A model generated the notes under the pieces. It saw only the letters and a program-made list of their open reading frames with translations, was not told where the DNA came from and made no database searches. DNA of 64,000 nt, taken from positions 930,001 through 994,000 of the forward strand of contig NZ_CP040098.1 of assembly GCF_005377625.1 (NCBI RefSeq). The letters run 5' to 3'. Positions 34,498 through 43,577 of the stretch are shown in pieces. The position numbers were made by a program, and so were the translations under genes. The DNA is from Desulfoglaeba alkanexedens ALDC (GTDB lineage: Bacteria; Desulfobacterota; Syntrophobacteria; Syntrophobacterales; DSM-9756). Numbering within the stretch: the first letter of the stretch is position 1; each line of letters begins with the position of its first letter.

Positions 34498-35301
34498 TCA
34501 ATCGGAATCTTCCGAGGGGGCATTCACCAGGCGGACGTATGCGTCGGTGGGGAGGGAAGCGGACCCCGAAACGCAGGCGATGGAATCCGAAGCGCCCGCG
34601 GAGGTCACCCGGGCCCTTCCCGCCGGCCGGCCGTGACGGTCCAGGATCTCGAGGGTGTCTCCCGGCCTGATGCCGTCATCCCGGCCCAGTGCAAAGGCAA
34701 TTTCCCATCCTTCCTTGACCTTTTTCGCCCGGAAGACTGCACCGATGCCCTTCCGATGAAGCAGCGACTCCTGTTGAGACCAAAGGCGATGGGACATGCC
34801 GAGGCACACGAGCATCAGCGGGAAACTGAAGGCGGTGACCGCCATGGGCGAAACGCCTGCATACCTCCGGAAAAGAGAGGTTTCACTGCTGCGCAGCGCC
34901 GCTTCGTCGGCAAAGACCCGGACGGTGTACACCGGATTTTCTCTTGCCTCTTCTTCGTCTTCCCCGTGCAGGAAGATTCGAACCGCGTAGGAGCCCGGCG
35001 CCGCGATATCAGACGCTTCAACCTTCGCCCTCCAGAGCCTTCCCTGACATTCCACGAAATCTACGGCGATTTCGGGCGATTCCGACTCGTAAGTGAGCCA
35101 GTTCAGTTCGGGGATCCGGATCTCCGCCTTGCCCGAGACGAGCACGGTCGATCCGGCAAGAAGCCGCACTTCGCGCTTGGGTTCCAGGTACCCGGCAACG
35201 CAACTGTCCAGGATCGACGCCAGGAACAAGCATCCCAGAAACGCTCCCACCCCATGGACCAAGGCGATCCGGGATGCGGAGGATTCCACCCGGCCCCTCA
35301 C
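34498..35301 (-). CDS. Two-helix membrane protein, unknown function
   Basis: A 267-aa protein. Seen: an N-terminal helix (about 17-35) followed by CVAG, a periplasmic beta-rich domain of about 110 aa (residues 40-150), a second helix (about 150-170, VTAFSFPLMLVCLGM), then a cytoplasmic domain of about 95 aa with an OB-like strand pattern (GDTLEILDRHGRPAGRARV). No family recognised. GTG at 35301 overlaps the stop of the small gene upstream as GTGA, so the two are translationally coupled. Confidence 0.7.
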   Translation of the reverse strand: MRGRVESSASRIALVHGVGAFLGCLFLASILDSCVAGYLEPKREVRLLAGSTVLVSGKAEIRIPELNWLTYESESPEIAVDFVECQGRLWRAKVEASDIAAPGSYAVRIFLHGEDEEEARENPVYTVRVFADEAALRSSETSLFRRYAGVSPMAVTAFSFPLMLVCLGMSHRLWSQQESLLHRKGIGAVFRAKKVKEGWEIAFALGRDDGIRPGDTLEILDRHGRPAGRARVTSAGASDSIACVSGSASLPTDAYVRLVNAPSEDSD

Positions 35302-35510
35302 TCAAGTTCCCCCGCAACCGGCACCGCTCGCCACCTTCTGACGAGCAGCCGCGCAGACACCACCGTCACAAGAGCCAAGGGGAGAAACGTCCGAAGGAAC
35401 ACGGCGGTCATCTCGTCGCCCCTTCCATGACCCAGGTAGATGCTCCAGGTCAGTTCCACCAGCAGCAGAAGATCCATCACCAGTACGACGATTTTCTGTT
35501 TGACGTTCAT
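35298..35510 (-). CDS. Small two-helix membrane protein
   Basis: A 70-aa protein with helices at about residues 5-24 and 38-56. No recognised family. It overlaps the following gene by 4 bp (GTGA), which supports it being real despite its size, and the pair probably form one complex. A plausible ATG is at 35510. Confidence 0.65.
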   Translation of the reverse strand: MNVKQKIVVLVMDLLLLVELTWSIYLGHGRGDEMTAVFLRTFLPLALVTVVSARLLVRRWRAVPVAGELE

Positions 35511-35582
35511 GCCATTCCTCGTCCGTTTGCGGCCCGCCCACTCCCAAGCGGCCTTTCAAAGTGTCGATGCCCGTTCCCAAGG

Positions 35583-35620
35583 CCCCCCTCCCTTGGAGCG
35601 GGGAGGGGGAGGTTGGAGGC
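35583..35620. repeat. CCCTCCC...GGGAGGG imperfect palindrome
   Basis: CCCCCCTCCCTTGGAGCG followed by GGGAGGGGGAGGTTGG, a GC-rich palindromic repeat in the 190-bp gap between small genes. It resembles the palindromes inside the elements at 30439 and 38149. Confidence 0.5.
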
Positions 35621-35702
35621 GGGGGATCTCCGCCCGGCAGCAATCCCCCCGGCGTGAGCAGGAATGCATTCAAGCGAAACAAAGTCCTCGCCGATGGCTT
35701 GC

Positions 35703-36041
35703 CTACTTCTTCCTCAGGTCCTGCTTGGAAACGTTCATCACCTTGAGGGCGACTCGGTCCGTCCCCCGCACCTCATAGGCAATACGGAGGATATCGCCCG
35801 GCTCCGGAGGAATCCCCACCAAAGCCTTATCTATAAGGTACTCGTTCACCACTCCGGTCGACCGCCCGTAAGGATGCTCGTCACTGAAGTTCACGTCATA
35901 TTCTTCGATCACCAGCGTCTTTTCCGCTGCCCTCACCTCGACGCACTTGCCCTGGACCACATCGGCCGCCACGGCCCAACCCGCGAAGCAAAAGGCGACC
36001 GCGATCAGCAGAACACCGGCCATGGAAAGTTTTCTCAACAT
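35703..36041 (-). CDS. Small secreted protein, unknown function
   Basis: A 112-aa protein with a clear Sec signal peptide (residues 1-26, cleavage after AVAA), and a mature part of about 85 aa with GKCVEVRAAEKTLVIEEYDVNF and PGDILRIAYEV, which looks like a small beta-barrel. No family named with confidence. It lies 70 bp after the TauE/SafE gene at 36111 on the same strand, so it may be a periplasmic partner of that exporter. Confidence 0.78.
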   Translation of the reverse strand: MLRKLSMAGVLLIAVAFCFAGWAVAADVVQGKCVEVRAAEKTLVIEEYDVNFSDEHPYGRSTGVVNEYLIDKALVGIPPEPGDILRIAYEVRGTDRVALKVMNVSKQDLRKK

Positions 36042-36110
36042 CGGACACTCCTTTTCTTACGGTCAGCGGCGGCTCCCCGGTGGAAGGGGAGCCGCCCAAG
36101 GTCAACGTCT

Positions 36111-37142
36111 TCAATGCACCCCCTCTTGGCGCAGCTTCTTCTCGCGCAACTCCGCCGCGGCCCCCTTGAACATGACCACGATGATGTAAAGGCAGATCAG
36201 GCTAATCGCCCCATAGATGACCACCGTGGCGGCGGCATCAAAACCGTACTGCTTGAGGATGATGGAAACCATGCAAGCCAGCACGGCGCAGCCGAAAGCC
36301 ACTCGGATGCCGTAACCCTTGGAGTACTTGGTCGCCACGGTGCCGATCTGCGCCCCAATGGCGGCCCCGGTCAGCATCACAAACACCGCCACCAGCTCGA
36401 TGCGGCCCTTCAAGGTATAGGTGAACGCCCCGTAGAGACCCGAAATCATCACTTCGAAGAGGTCGGTTCCCACGGCGATATGGGTAGGGCAGCCGATGAG
36501 GTAGATCAAGGCCGGCATGCGCAGCAAACCGCCGCCGATCCCCAGAAAACCCGCCAGCACCCCCGTGAGAAAACTCACCCCAATGGGAACCCACGCCGAA
36601 CACGTAAATCCTGCAGCCTTGAAATGCATCACGGGGGGGATCTTGATCTTGTGGAACGTGCGGTACCAGGTCACACCCTCGGTGCCCTTGTCGCCATCCA
36701 CAATGCCGACCTTCTTCTTCTGTACCGCTTTATAGTAATCGTAGAAGACCATGGTGGCGATCAGGAAGAGAAACACCACGTAAACCCACCGGACCACACT
36801 GCCTACTCGGCCGATCCGTTCCAGCCACATGACGATTTGGGCACCGCATTCGATGCCGACCATAGTGCCAACCAGCATCACGATTCCCAGCTTATAGTCC
36901 ACGTTACCAAACTTGGAATGGCGGAAGGTGGAAACCATCGATTTGCCGGCGATGTGTGCGATATCGGTGCCGATGGCGAAGGCCATGGGGAAACCCAGGA
37001 TGTTGAGGCCCGGGGTGACCATCCAGGCGCCTCCCATACCGAAGAAGCCGCCGATGACGCCCACGGAAAATCCGAGGAGCACGAGGCCGGGCCAGAAGAT
37101 TTCCACCCCTGCAATGGGCATATACATGTAAAGCCAATCCAT
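36111..37142 (-). CDS. TauE/SafE-family anion exporter, short form
   Basis: A 343-aa inner-membrane protein with about eight helices. Seen: motif copies GGFFGMGGAWMVTPGLNILG (near residue 31) and GFLGIGGGLLRMPALIYLIG (near 200), each followed by IGTDIAH or VGTDLFE. It is a second, shorter member of the same family as the gene at 29050, with a middle loop of about 40 aa. AGAAAGGAGAGCGATC precedes the ATG. It lies between the small signal-peptide protein and the small two-helix protein, giving a possible three-gene transport unit. Confidence 0.9.
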   Translation of the reverse strand: MDWLYMYMPIAGVEIFWPGLVLLGFSVGVIGGFFGMGGAWMVTPGLNILGFPMAFAIGTDIAHIAGKSMVSTFRHSKFGNVDYKLGIVMLVGTMVGIECGAQIVMWLERIGRVGSVVRWVYVVFLFLIATMVFYDYYKAVQKKKVGIVDGDKGTEGVTWYRTFHKIKIPPVMHFKAAGFTCSAWVPIGVSFLTGVLAGFLGIGGGLLRMPALIYLIGCPTHIAVGTDLFEVMISGLYGAFTYTLKGRIELVAVFVMLTGAAIGAQIGTVATKYSKGYGIRVAFGCAVLACMVSIILKQYGFDAAATVVIYGAISLICLYIIVVMFKGAAAELREKKLRQEGVH

Positions 37143-37212
37143 GATCGCTCTCCTTTCTCTCCAGACCGAAACAATTTTTCGAGGAATGATTGTCCCGGAC
37201 TCCAGCCGGCTT

Positions 37213-37512
37213 TCAATGTTCGACGATCTTCCGCGACCTCAGGTCCAGCCCGGTTCGCCTCATGATAAAATCCATCAATAGGCCCAGGAAACAACCGTAG
37301 GCGGCCGTGAGCACCACCGCCCAGACGGCGAAGAGCAGAATGTTGGTGTTGTAGAGATCAGCGAAATACTTCATGATGCCGCCCGATATCCGGCGCGTAT
37401 CCGCCACCACGACCAGCGGCGCCGCCTTGCCTCCCGCCGCCCACACCATTTCGGGGATGAGCAGGTAGAGAGCCATAAAGATTCCCAACCATCTTCCCAG
37501 AACACGTTTCAT
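37213..37512 (-). CDS. Small two-helix membrane protein associated with TauE/SafE
   Basis: A 99-aa protein: N-terminal helix or signal (residues 6-26), a short periplasmic segment, a second helix (about 58-82, ILLFAVWAVVLTAAYGCFLGLLMDF) and a basic tail. Families of this shape sit next to TauE/SafE genes in sulfate reducers, but I cannot name the function. ATG at 37512 has GAGG 6 bp upstream; an ATG at 37575 would add a charged 21-aa leader. Confidence 0.75.
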   Translation of the reverse strand: MKRVLGRWLGIFMALYLLIPEMVWAAGGKAAPLVVVADTRRISGGIMKYFADLYNTNILLFAVWAVVLTAAYGCFLGLLMDFIMRRTGLDLRSRKIVEH

Positions 37513-38116
37513 GGCGATCCTCCTCTTTCGTTTCGGATGATGGGTCTTTGAAGCCTTTGCCTTCGCGCGGTCCAATTCCCTTCCTCCACTTCACCTGTTA
37601 GACACCGACGCCGTCGGCACCCTTTCCGCCGGCACGCCACCCAGCGGGGCGTTATTCCGTGCCCGTTTTCGGGCCTTCCCCCATGGGCGCGGCCTTGCCG
37701 GTTCACCCCCTCACTAGTCAACTTCCGTGCCAGCCCATCGCGCCACCCTTTGCGCGATGGTTCTGAATGCCATGATTTATGGGCCTTCCGGGGCTGCCTC
37801 CGGCTAACCATCCCGCCGGCCCGGAGGGATCGCGCCACCTCTCTCAACGCAATCGCGCATCGGCCACGGCTCATCCAGCGGCGCAAAACCACGGGCCGTT
37901 TGCGTGACAGCAGGCGCCGACCATCCGGCCGGGACGATGCGAAGGGATTTCACAACCGGGAAGAAAGAGCGGATCTTCGGGGCCGTCGAGCCGGCAAAGT
38001 CCGCCGACCGTAAAAAAACTTAACGGCGGGCGTCGATGGAAGAACGGGCCGCATGAGAGCAAATTAGTTTATTCAATGATTTCAATCGAATGCAAAGTGG
38101 ACCGACATGGTGAAAC

Positions 38117-38130
38117 GGCACGTCCTTTGC
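38117..38130 (+). promoter_or_regulatory. Sigma-54 (RpoN) promoter
   Basis: GGCACG, four bases, TTGC (GG at 38117-38118 and GC at 38129-38130): a match to all conserved positions of the -24/-12 consensus except the leading T. It is about 220 bp before the AAA+ regulator. Confidence 0.6.
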
Positions 38131-38148
38131 CTCTGCCAATAAAGGGCG

Positions 38149-38272
38149 GGTAGCGTTCTAAAGTCGAGACCTTAAGCAAAAAGGTTAACGAAGGTCAAAA
38201 AATCCCCTTCTCCCCCCTCCCCTTAATCCCCTCCCACAAGGGGAGGGGAAGGGGATGAGAGAAAAGCTTCCT
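38149..38272. repeat. Partial copy of the GGTAGCGT element
   Basis: Starts with GGTAGCGTTCTAAAGT and includes GACCTTAAGCAAAAAGGTT and GAAGGTCAAAAAATCCCC, the reverse complement of 30590-30650, then the CCCCTCCCC palindrome. The other terminus is missing, so it looks like a truncated or one-ended copy. Confidence 0.6.
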
Positions 38273-38337
38273 TTCACGAACAGACCCTGAACGGAGCAGC
38301 ACCTTCGACAGGCGCTCCCACATAGAGGCGGGAATCG

Positions 38338-40878
38338 ATGGGCATACTGAGGCTATTCAACGGCGGGTTCTCCTTGTTCCGTCCGGGGTCGCTCTTTCAA
38401 TCTTTGAGAATTCGAACCAAGCTTCTGGCGGCGCTGGTCCCGTCAACGATCGTCATCCTGGTGGGGACTGGTTTCGTGACCAACTGGTTCGCCAACCAGT
38501 TCCTGACGGAAGCCGTCCAGCGCACGGTGCGCCTCCAGACCTTGGCCTTGGCCCACGAGTGTGAAAGCTTCCTGGCGCGGTGCCGTGAGGACCTGCTGCG
38601 GCTGTCGGAAGGGCCGGCCGACTTCGAAACACTGGAGCGTTTTTGGGCCTCGACCCGGGCGATCAGGGGCTGGACCTATGCGGAACTGGCCTACCTTTCC
38701 GAGCGCCCCGGCGAGAAGTCCTGGTTCGCCTTCGACACCGGCGAGGATCTCCATGTGCCGGCCGTCCATGAGATCGCTCAAGTGAGGCCGAACCCTTACG
38801 AGATCCTGGAGGAGGCCGGGGAGCTCGCCGTGGGGGAGATCCACCTTTCCGAGGTCTTTGAGAGCCACTATCCGCTCGACGCCGAGGAATGGAACGGCCT
38901 GACCCGCAGCCGCGCGGTGCTGCGCCTAGCGACGCCCGTTGCTGGAAACGACGGCAAACGGGCCGGCTTCTTGATCCTCGGCGTGGACGCGCGAAGATTC
39001 CGAGATATTCTTTCTCTTTACAATTCTTCCAAATCCCCGATTTTCGCCTACGTAAGGAGTCCCGAAGTACGCTACTGTTATTTCGTCGACACCGAGGGAT
39101 GGATCCTGTTTCAGTCGGAGGAACCGGAAGGGCCGCCGCGGCCGCTGGCCACGGACACCGCCCGGAGCGGATTCTCGGGAACCTTTGGAAAACCGGGGCT
39201 TCCCGGAGCCTTCCGGCCGGCACCCTGCCACTGCGCTTATTGGAAAATGATCGAGGATATTTCGCGCGGCCGCCATGGGATCCTTACGTTAAATGTAAAT
39301 GATGCTTCTGAGTCGGCCGTGGACGAGGTCTACGTGGGATACGCCCCGGTGCACCTGCCGTCCGCAAAGGGAAAGGGGCGGGTGATCGGCGGCGTGGCCT
39401 TCGTGGACCGGAGCCGACTGGGTCTCTTTGCCGGCTACCGGCAGATCGACGTCATCTTCGTGATCCTGCTTTCGTCCACCGTCCTCGTAACGTTGCTGAT
39501 CTGGCTGTTGAGCCGCCTGATCACGCGCCCGATCTTCGAACTCGCGGCCGCCGTCAATCATATTCAGGAAACCGGGGAGCTGAAGCCTTTAGATCTTCCC
39601 ACCCACGACTACGAAACCAGTTTCCTCAAGTTCTCCATAAACAACATGATTTCCACCATACGGGATCAGATCGAAGAAATCCGCGACCGCGACCGCCGAC
39701 TCCAACAAGCGGCCCAACGGGAACGGGCCGTCTTCGACGAGGATCCCCCGGCATTGGGAACGGCGGACCCCGGCGTCCTGATCCGGGAAATCGTGGGCGC
39801 CAGCCCGGCTGTTGCCTCTTTGCGCGAAGAGATCGGAAAAGCCGCCGCGGTGGATGCAGACGTTCTGATCATTGGAGAAACGGGAACCGGAAAGCAGTTG
39901 GCCGCCGAAGCCATTCACAAGCTGAGCCGCAGGCGGCACAAGCCCTTCATCTCCATAAACTGCGGCGCTCTGGACGAGAATCTCCTCCTCGACGCCCTCT
40001 TCGGTCACGTGAGAGGCGCCTTCTCCGACGCCAGAACAGACCGTAAAGGGGCTTTTCTCACAGCCCACGGCGGAACCCTCTTCCTGGACGAGGTTGGTAC
40101 CGCTTCTCCCAAGGTGCAACAGGCTTTGCTTCGGGCTGTGGCCATGCGCAAGATTCATCCGCTGGGCAGCGACGTCGAATACGACGTGGATGTACGCCTC
40201 ATCGCCGCCACCAACCAGGACCTGAAGGACCTGGTGGAGAAGGGCGTTTTTCGTGAAGACCTCTATTATCGGCTGAACGTCATCACCGTCCACACTCCGC
40301 CGCTTCGCGAGCACAGAGAGGACATCCCGCTCCTCGCCCACCACTTCCTCAAGGAAGCCGAAGCTCGGATGAATCGGCAGGAGATCGGGCTCAGCCGCGG
40401 AGCACTGGAACGATTGAAGGCATACGACTGGCCAGGAAACGTCCGCGAGCTTCAAAACTGCATCACCCGGGCCGTGGCCATGGTGGAAGGATCTCTCATT
40501 CACGTGCAGGATCTGCAACTCGGAGACTTCGCCCCTGAACCGGAGCCGCCGACTCCCGCCTCGCCCTCGCCCGCCCCCAGGGATGCGCCTACATGCGCCC
40601 AAGCGGACGAAACAGCAGGCGTCTCCTTGAATGTACGACAGGCCCGGGTCATCCCGTTGCTCTTGCAAAAAGGGGAAATCAGCCGGGCCGAATACCAGCG
40701 GGAAGTGGGCGACGGACTGCCTGCACGGACCGCCCTGTACGACCTCCAGGATCTGGTGACCAAGGGCGTCCTGGTTAAAACCGGTCGCGGGCCGGCCACA
40801 CGCTACCGACTTAAGGACCGATCTCTCATCATGAACGGGGCGGCGAAGAAATCGCCCCAACCTTGTTCTGCCGATTAA
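38338..40878 (+). CDS. Membrane-anchored AAA+ regulator with degenerate GAFTGA and winged-helix tail
   Basis: An 846-aa one-component regulator. Seen: helix (about 28-48), an extracytoplasmic sensor of about 300 aa, second helix (about 370-390), HAMP-like linker, a sigma-54-activator-type AAA+ domain with Walker A GETGTGKQ (about 513), GTLFLDEVG Walker B (about 582) and WPGNVREL (about 698), then a winged-helix-like tail (about 768-830, ISRAEYQREVG, ALYDLQDLVTKGVLVKTG) instead of the usual Fis-type HTH. The sigma-54 contact loop reads GAFSDA instead of GAFTGA, so normal sigma-54 activation is doubtful. It is followed 90 bp later by the PEP-synthase-like gene. A sigma-54 promoter precedes it. 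Confidence 0.88.
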   Translation: MGILRLFNGGFSLFRPGSLFQSLRIRTKLLAALVPSTIVILVGTGFVTNWFANQFLTEAVQRTVRLQTLALAHECESFLARCREDLLRLSEGPADFETLERFWASTRAIRGWTYAELAYLSERPGEKSWFAFDTGEDLHVPAVHEIAQVRPNPYEILEEAGELAVGEIHLSEVFESHYPLDAEEWNGLTRSRAVLRLATPVAGNDGKRAGFLILGVDARRFRDILSLYNSSKSPIFAYVRSPEVRYCYFVDTEGWILFQSEEPEGPPRPLATDTARSGFSGTFGKPGLPGAFRPAPCHCAYWKMIEDISRGRHGILTLNVNDASESAVDEVYVGYAPVHLPSAKGKGRVIGGVAFVDRSRLGLFAGYRQIDVIFVILLSSTVLVTLLIWLLSRLITRPIFELAAAVNHIQETGELKPLDLPTHDYETSFLKFSINNMISTIRDQIEEIRDRDRRLQQAAQRERAVFDEDPPALGTADPGVLIREIVGASPAVASLREEIGKAAAVDADVLIIGETGTGKQLAAEAIHKLSRRRHKPFISINCGALDENLLLDALFGHVRGAFSDARTDRKGAFLTAHGGTLFLDEVGTASPKVQQALLRAVAMRKIHPLGSDVEYDVDVRLIAATNQDLKDLVEKGVFREDLYYRLNVITVHTPPLREHREDIPLLAHHFLKEAEARMNRQEIGLSRGALERLKAYDWPGNVRELQNCITRAVAMVEGSLIHVQDLQLGDFAPEPEPPTPASPSPAPRDAPTCAQADETAGVSLNVRQARVIPLLLQKGEISRAEYQREVGDGLPARTALYDLQDLVTKGVLVKTGRGPATRYRLKDRSLIMNGAAKKSPQPCSAD

Positions 40879-40968
40879 GACCCATGATACGCCCTCGGCC
40901 GTCTCGGCGGCATCGGTCATGAACCGCCTGACGCCGGCAAACCGTTCACCCAGCAGGATGCACCCGTC

Positions 40969-43569
40969 ATGTGGCAGAGGCTTTCCAGGATTTTCATAAA
41001 GCGTGAATCCAAACCCCAGCGCACCCCGGAAGAAATCGCGGATCTTTTCCGCTACAAGTATTCGAACTTCAAAGACCTCTTGCATTCCAACTCGGAACTA
41101 GCCAAGATCCTTTCCGATCTTTCTGTGAAGCTCCAGGGATACGAACCCTTCGGGATGGCCTACGTGCGCTCCCAGGCGACCCTCGCCGTTTCTCACAGCG
41201 CGCGCATGATCCGAGCCCTCAACGCCCTCTCGGAAAACCGCTACGGGCTCCTTTCCGCAGTCCTCGAAAAGATTCACACCCGCATCAAGCAGGAATTGGA
41301 AGCCGTTGAGACACCTTCCATCGACGAACTGGTTCTGCCCTACTGCCGGGTCACCCGCGAAATGGTGGATTGGGTCGGCGGTAAGAACGCCAACCTCGGG
41401 GAAGTTCGAAACAGAGCGGGGCTCGCCGTTCCTGAGGGCTTCGCCGTCACCACACGCGCCTTTCAACTCTTCTTGGCGGAAAACGACCTAGTCGACCGCA
41501 TCAACAAGCTGAAAACCGAGGTCGACCCACGGGACCCCCAGGCGGTCCATGCGTTGAGCGAATCGATCCAACACATGGTGCTCACGGCCGGAGTCCCCGA
41601 CCCGCTCCGGAAAGCCCTTGAGGAAGCCTTCGACACTGTACAAGACGCTCGGGCCCGAAAAACGCCGGGGGCTCGGACCCCTCTTCGCGTCGCCATGCGA
41701 AGCAGCGCCATCGGGGAAGACACCGAGCTGTCTTACGCCGGCCAATACGTTTCCATGCTCAACACTCCCCGGGAACGCCTGGCCGAAACCTACCGCATCA
41801 TAGCGGCCGGGCTCTACACGCCGCGCGCCATCACCTATCGCTTCAACAAGGGCATCCGAGACGAAGACGTGGCCATGGCGGTCGCTTGCCTGGAAATGAT
41901 CGATTCTGTGGCAAGTGGGGTGGTGTATTCGCGGAATCCCGTCGATCCTTCGGACGACCGGCTGGTGGTGAGCGCCGTGTGGGGTCTGGGGCCATATGCC
42001 GTCGACGGCACGGTGACACCCGACACGTACCGCGTGGCCCGTGGCGATAGACTCACCATCGTGGAAAGAAAGGTTTCGGTGCAGACGGTCCAGTTGGTCG
42101 CCGATCCGGACGGCGGACTGAAAGAAATCGAAGTACCGGAATCCCTCCGTGCGAAGGCCCGCCTCGACGACGAACAGATCCTGCAACTGGCCGGCTTCGC
42201 CCTCAAGCTGGAGCGGCATTTCGGCAGCCCGCAGGACATCGAATGGGCGCTCGCCCCCGACGGACGCCTCCTCATCCTCCAGTCCCGCCCACTGCACCCT
42301 CCCGATGTCTCGTTTGCCGAAGGACGGCCCCGTTCCGCTCGAATAGAAGGCTACCACGTGATCCTGGAAGGGGGAAATACCGCCTGCCCCGGAGTCGGAT
42401 ACGGGCCCGCTTTTCATGTGCAAACCGAAGAAGACCTGCTCCATTTCCCGGAAGGCGCCGTCCTAGTCGCCCGCCATTCTTCGCCCGCTTACGCCGTCGT
42501 TATCCCTCGAGCCGCCGCCATCGTGACCGATGCGGGAAGCGTTACCGGGCACATGGCGTCCATCGCCCGTGAGTTCTCCGTTCCCACCCTGCTCGGAACC
42601 CTCGATGCCACCGAACGGATCCCACCAGGTGTCGACGTGACCGTGGACGCCTCTTCGGGCCGCGTGTACCGCGGCCAAGTCAAGGAACTGCTCGGCCCCG
42701 GCCCGAAACTCAAACCCTTCATGAAAGGAACGCCCGTCCACGATACCCTGAAGCGGGTAACGCGCCACATCCTGCCCATCAATCTCGTGGACCCCAAGGC
42801 CCCCGATTTCCGCCCGGAATCCTGCGAAACACTTCACGATATCATGCGGTTCGTGCACGAGCGGTCCTACGAAGAAATGTTCCGCTTGAGCGACGCCGTC
42901 TCCAACGGCGAAGGATGGGCCGTAAAAGTGGAAGCCGACATCCCCATCGACCTGTTTCTCATCGACCTGGGAGGCGGACTCATGGACGTCAAACCGGGAG
43001 ACACAAAGGTCTCCCTCGACCGGATCGCCTGTGAACCGTTAAGGGCCCTTCTGGCCGGCATGACCCGTCCGGAACTCCGCCACCGGGAACCTCGACCCAT
43101 TCACTTGGGCGGGTTTCTTTCCGTCATGACCGAACAGATGCTCTCACCGCCCCGCCTGGACGTGGAACGGTTCGGCGATCGCAGCTACGCCATCGTTTCC
43201 GAAAAGTATCTGAACTTCAGTTCGCGGGTCGGCTACCACTACAGCATCCTGGACACCTACTGCGGCGAAACCGTCAACAAGAACTACATCACCTTCTCCT
43301 TCATGGGCGGCGCCGCCGATGAAACCCGCCGGAACCGGCGGGCCAGGGCCATCGCCCGCATCCTGGAAGCCCTGGGTTTTGTGGTCACTGTAGCGGGGGA
43401 CCGAGTAACCGGCCGCTATGTGAAATACGAACGGAAAGAGACCCTTGAGAGGCTGGATCGGATCGGCCGGATGCTGCAGTATACCCGGCAGATGGACATG
43501 CTCATGGACAGCGAGCAGAGCGTGGAAGTCCTGGCCGCAAATTTCATCGAAGAGCGCTACCGGTTGTAG
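40969..43569 (+). CDS. PEP-synthase-related protein with unfamiliar C-terminal domain, copy 2
   Basis: An 866-aa paralogue of the gene at 25488, with the same four-part layout: helical N-terminus with PFGMAYVRSQ (copy 1 has PFGMTFVRSR), ATP-grasp domain with GGKNANLGE, RSSAIGED, SYAGQY and LILQSRP, phosphohistidine domain with GSVTGHMASIAREFSVP (His near residue 528), and the same C-terminal region beginning GTPVHDTLKRVTRHILPINLVDP. Both keep ATP-site and His motifs while lacking a PEP TIM barrel, so this is a distinct family rather than a decayed enzyme. It follows the AAA+ regulator and is convergent with a receiver/kinase operon. Confidence 0.86.
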   Translation: MWQRLSRIFIKRESKPQRTPEEIADLFRYKYSNFKDLLHSNSELAKILSDLSVKLQGYEPFGMAYVRSQATLAVSHSARMIRALNALSENRYGLLSAVLEKIHTRIKQELEAVETPSIDELVLPYCRVTREMVDWVGGKNANLGEVRNRAGLAVPEGFAVTTRAFQLFLAENDLVDRINKLKTEVDPRDPQAVHALSESIQHMVLTAGVPDPLRKALEEAFDTVQDARARKTPGARTPLRVAMRSSAIGEDTELSYAGQYVSMLNTPRERLAETYRIIAAGLYTPRAITYRFNKGIRDEDVAMAVACLEMIDSVASGVVYSRNPVDPSDDRLVVSAVWGLGPYAVDGTVTPDTYRVARGDRLTIVERKVSVQTVQLVADPDGGLKEIEVPESLRAKARLDDEQILQLAGFALKLERHFGSPQDIEWALAPDGRLLILQSRPLHPPDVSFAEGRPRSARIEGYHVILEGGNTACPGVGYGPAFHVQTEEDLLHFPEGAVLVARHSSPAYAVVIPRAAAIVTDAGSVTGHMASIAREFSVPTLLGTLDATERIPPGVDVTVDASSGRVYRGQVKELLGPGPKLKPFMKGTPVHDTLKRVTRHILPINLVDPKAPDFRPESCETLHDIMRFVHERSYEEMFRLSDAVSNGEGWAVKVEADIPIDLFLIDLGGGLMDVKPGDTKVSLDRIACEPLRALLAGMTRPELRHREPRPIHLGGFLSVMTEQMLSPPRLDVERFGDRSYAIVSEKYLNFSSRVGYHYSILDTYCGETVNKNYITFSFMGGAADETRRNRRARAIARILEALGFVVTVAGDRVTGRYVKYERKETLERLDRIGRMLQYTRQMDMLMDSEQSVEVLAANFIEERYRL

Positions 43570-43577
43570 TGATCGGC

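Larger units (their letters stand above)
37513..38337. other. Long intergenic region before the AAA+ regulator
   Basis: No convincing gene. The first part (37594-38045) is GC-rich and featureless to my eye. Bases 38046-38140 are AT-rich and carry a sigma-54 promoter, and 38149-38272 carry a repeat related to the element at 30439. It separates divergent transcription units. Confidence 0.65.
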
